This document shows positions 61,886-64,000 of a DNA stretch of 64,000 bases, piece by piece (position 1 is the first letter of the stretch; every line of letters begins with the position of its first letter). Origin of the DNA: Planctomonas sp. JC2975 (GTDB lineage Bacteria; Actinomycetota; Actinomycetes; Actinomycetales; Microbacteriaceae); assembly GCF_012985205.1 (NCBI RefSeq), contig NZ_JABEKS010000001.1:248001-312000 (forward strand), in the 5' to 3' direction. Under the pieces are notes generated by a model. The model was not told where the DNA came from. It did no database searches and was given only the letters and a program-made list of their open reading frames with translations. The position numbers were made by a program, and so were the translations under genes.

Positions 61886-62551
61886 ATGAGCGTGGCCGGC
61901 ACGGCTGCACCGCACTGCGACCCGCCGACCCGTTCGCGTCGCGGCCGGCCCGGCCACGACCGGGAGCAGGTGCTCGTGGCGGCGGTCGCGCTCTTCAACG
62001 AAAAGGGATACGACGCCACCTCGGTCGCGGACCTCGCCGACCGGCTCGGTCTGACGAAGTCGGCGCTCTATCACCACTTCGAATCGAAGGAGGAGCTGCT
62101 CTCGCTGGCCCTGGACGAGGCGTTGGCCGGACTCGAGCGGGTCATCGACGAACCCGCGGCCCGAACCGGATCTGCGGCAGCGCAGCTCGCGCACGTCATC
62201 ACCGGCGCGGTCACCGTGCTGATCGAGAAACTCCCGTACGTCACGCTGCTCCTTCGCGTGCGCGGCAACAGCCCCGTGGAGGCGGCGGCGCTGGAGCGGC
62301 GCCGTGAGTTCGACAGGCGGGTTGCCGACGTCGTGCGACGGGCGCAACGCGATGGACTGTTGCGGGACGACGTCGACGCATCCGTTGCCACCCGCCTTCT
62401 CTTCGGCATGGTCAATTCGCTCGTCGAGTGGTACAGGCCGGACGGGACCTTGGACGCGCACGCCATGGGCTCGATCGTGCTCGCAACGGCGCTCGACGGA
62501 CTCAGGGCGCGCGGCGGATCCGTGGACGCCTCGGCGTCACCGCTCCGTTGA
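61886..62551 (+). CDS. TetR/AcrR family transcriptional regulator (likely PaaR)
   Basis: The 221-residue regulator has an N-terminal TetR helix-turn-helix (LFNEKGYDATSVADLADRL, LTKSALYHHFESKEELL, about 37-77) and an all-helical ligand domain. The ATG at 61886 follows gaaagggga; the longer frame is low-complexity upstream sequence. It is divergent from the thiolase-paaZ-paaI operon, so it probably represses it, with phenylacetyl-CoA as the expected inducer by analogy. Confidence 0.9.
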   Translation: MSVAGTAAPHCDPPTRSRRGRPGHDREQVLVAAVALFNEKGYDATSVADLADRLGLTKSALYHHFESKEELLSLALDEALAGLERVIDEPAARTGSAAAQLAHVITGAVTVLIEKLPYVTLLLRVRGNSPVEAAALERRREFDRRVADVVRRAQRDGLLRDDVDASVATRLLFGMVNSLVEWYRPDGTLDAHAMGSIVLATALDGLRARGGSVDASASPLR

Positions 62552-62707
62552 GCCACGGCTTCGGCCGCACACCGAAAGCATCGTGTGCAGGTGCATCCGC
62601 ATGCCTGCTCTCCTGAGCATGCCCCTTTCGGGGGCAGCTGTGCTCCTCCTATGTTGTGGGGGACGACAACCCATCCCCCGAAGAGGGGGTGAACGAGAGG
62701 CGGAGCA

Positions 62708-64000
62708 ATGGCGCAACCCAGGAAGTCGGAACGAGCGGGCGTCCACGTGAGAGGCCGGGCAGGAGCGATCGGTGGCGTCGCGGCGACCGCAGCACTGGCC
62801 ATCGCGCTCACGCTCGTCGGTGCGAGCGGCGCACAGGCGCTGCCGTCCGGCGCCGCCTCCCAGGGGCAGAACGGTCAGGGGCAGAACGGCCAAGGCCAGG
62901 GCGGACACGGCCAGAACGGTCAGCTCGCGCCGCGCACCCAGTTTACGATGGCGCCGGACGGCTCCAGCGGAGCGACCCAGGGCGGCGACGGCATTCCGAA
63001 CATCGACTCCGTCAAGAAGACCATCGCCACGTACTACGGCGACCCCGGCACGGGGATCGCGAACACCCAGTCCTCGCCGTACATCTCTGAGATGACCCGC
63101 ATCGTCGCGCGAGCGACGTCGCAGCTCCGGCACACCTACGACAAGGCAGTGGCCAAGGGCGAAAAGCCCGCCATCGTGTTCGATGCCGACGACACAACGC
63201 TGTGGACCTACGACATGGAAGTCGGCGACATGCACTTCAACTACAACCCCGCCGAACAGGATGTCTGGGTGCAGGGCGAGAGATTCCCGGCCGTCCCCGG
63301 CATGGTCGCGTTCGTGAACCAGGCGGCAGCCATGGGATACACCGTGTTCGGCTTGACCGGACGAGCCGACAACCAGAAGGCAGCAACCCTCGGCAACCTC
63401 GCGAAGGTCGGCTACACGGCCTTCACGTCCGACGACTACTTCACGAAGTGGACAGGGCAGGGCGCGTCGCAGCAGCCGTCGTACATCACGTGTGCGACGA
63501 CCAGCTGCACGACCGTCGAGTACAAGGCGCTCACGCGCAAGCACATCGAGCAGGATCTGGGATACACGATCACGCTCAGCGTCGGCGACCAGTGGTCTGA
63601 CCTGCAGGGCGGATACGCGGACAGCATCCTGAAGCTGCCCAACCCCACGTACTATCTGCCGTCGCCCGACCTTCCCGGTCTCTCCGAGCCGAAGCTGGCG
63701 CCGCGCACTCACTTCACGATGAAGCCGGACGGCTCCAGCGGGGCGACGGAACCGGGTGACGGCATCCCGAACATCGACTCCGTGAAGAAGACCATCGCCA
63801 CCTACTACGGCGACCCCGGCACGGGCATCTCGAACAAGACCGCCTCGCCCTACATCACCGAGATGAGGCGAATCGTCGGCCAGCAGATTCCGTCGGTGAC
63901 CCAGCGGTGCCGTCTCGAGGCCGAGCAGCACCGCAACCCGGCCATCGTGCTCGATGCCGACGACACAACGCTGTGGACCTACGACATGGAAGTCGGCGAC
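62708..64000 (+). CDS. Secreted HAD acid phosphatase with duplicated domain (partial)
   Basis: The 431 codons seen run off the right edge with no stop. A Sec signal peptide (basic start, hydrophobic core at about 17-40, likely cleavage after AQA at 44) is followed by a Gln/Gly/Asn-rich linker (52-72). Domain 1 (73-329) has the class B/IIIB HAD motifs FDADDTTLW (nucleophile D159), GLTGRAD and VGDQWSDL. Domain 2 starts at 330 with the same sequence and repeats DADDTTLW at 416, exactly 257 codons later. The ATG follows a purine-rich site (gaggcggag). Substrate unknown; phosphomonoesters outside the cell are likely. Confidence 0.88.
   Translation, partial: MAQPRKSERAGVHVRGRAGAIGGVAATAALAIALTLVGASGAQALPSGAASQGQNGQGQNGQGQGGHGQNGQLAPRTQFTMAPDGSSGATQGGDGIPNIDSVKKTIATYYGDPGTGIANTQSSPYISEMTRIVARATSQLRHTYDKAVAKGEKPAIVFDADDTTLWTYDMEVGDMHFNYNPAEQDVWVQGERFPAVPGMVAFVNQAAAMGYTVFGLTGRADNQKAATLGNLAKVGYTAFTSDDYFTKWTGQGASQQPSYITCATTSCTTVEYKALTRKHIEQDLGYTITLSVGDQWSDLQGGYADSILKLPNPTYYLPSPDLPGLSEPKLAPRTHFTMKPDGSSGATEPGDGIPNIDSVKKTIATYYGDPGTGISNKTASPYITEMRRIVGQQIPSVTQRCRLEAEQHRNPAIVLDADDTTLWTYDMEVGD

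Noticed and set aside
62675-62689. ccccc-gaaga-ggggg hairpin as a terminator before the phosphatase gene
   Set aside because: Only five pairs and no T-run, and it lies just ahead of the ribosome site; more likely part of the leader than a terminator.

Overview
This is a high-GC actinobacterial chromosome segment, most likely from a member of Microbacteriaceae. The evidence is gene order (tkt-tal-pgi-zwf-opcA-pgl; gap-pgk-tpiA-secG-rbpA; uvrA-uvrC-rapZ-whiA; rpsA-coaE), the presence of RbpA, WhiA and an ANTAR regulator, frequent GTG starts, and many ATGA/GTGA stop-start overlaps. No insertion sequence, prophage, CRISPR array or rRNA operon is visible. Most of the window is core chromosome, with three more accessory blocks: the cytochrome bd island, the phenylacetate cluster and the right-edge phosphatase.

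Layout. 1-2232 (-): a partial ABC permease, then heme A and heme O synthases (ctaA, ctaB). 2233-2830: a divergent intergenic region with three 79-bp tandem repeats. 2831-10993 (+): a six-gene pentose phosphate operon, closed by a strong two-way terminator. 11097-23073 (-): rbpA, secG, tpiA, pgk, gap, sodA, whiA, rapZ, uvrC and uvrA. 23587-30553 (-): a MoxR/DUF58/DUF4129 membrane cluster, a HAD hydrolase and uvrB. 30763-32085 (+): an MFS transporter. 32148-41245 (-): cydA-cydB-cydDC followed, in overlapping frames, by an AMP-forming ligase and an acyltransferase. 41349-42718 (+): a BlaI-type repressor and an M56 peptidase, divergent from cydA. 42745-51245 (-): coaE, MOSC, rpsA, DUF817, DUF885 and polA. 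51481-52866: a thioesterase (+), an ANTAR regulator (-) and tRNA-Leu(CAA) (+). 52972-61698 (-): thiolase-paaZ-paaI and paaABCDE-ech, with a divergent TetR regulator (61886-62551, +). 62708-64000 (+): a secreted acid phosphatase with two HAD domains, cut by the right edge.

How the genes work together. tkt to pgl converts glucose-6-phosphate through the oxidative and non-oxidative pentose phosphate branches, and gap-pgk-tpiA covers lower glycolysis. ctaA/ctaB supply heme for the aa3-type oxidase, whereas cydABDC encodes the alternative quinol oxidase and its assembly exporter. The paa genes epoxidise, isomerise and ring-open phenylacetyl-CoA, and the thiolase finishes the beta-oxidation steps.

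Most notable: (1) a dispersed family of 79/80-bp tandem intergenic repeats at three loci, with conserved flanks but hairpin arms that differ in sequence while staying complementary; (2) three 17-bp palindromes between cydA and blaI, which suggest that a BlaI/M56 pair controls cytochrome bd; (3) the phosphatase with an exact 257-codon internal duplication; (4) CGATCG-centred palindromes at the two paa promoters, probably TetR operators.
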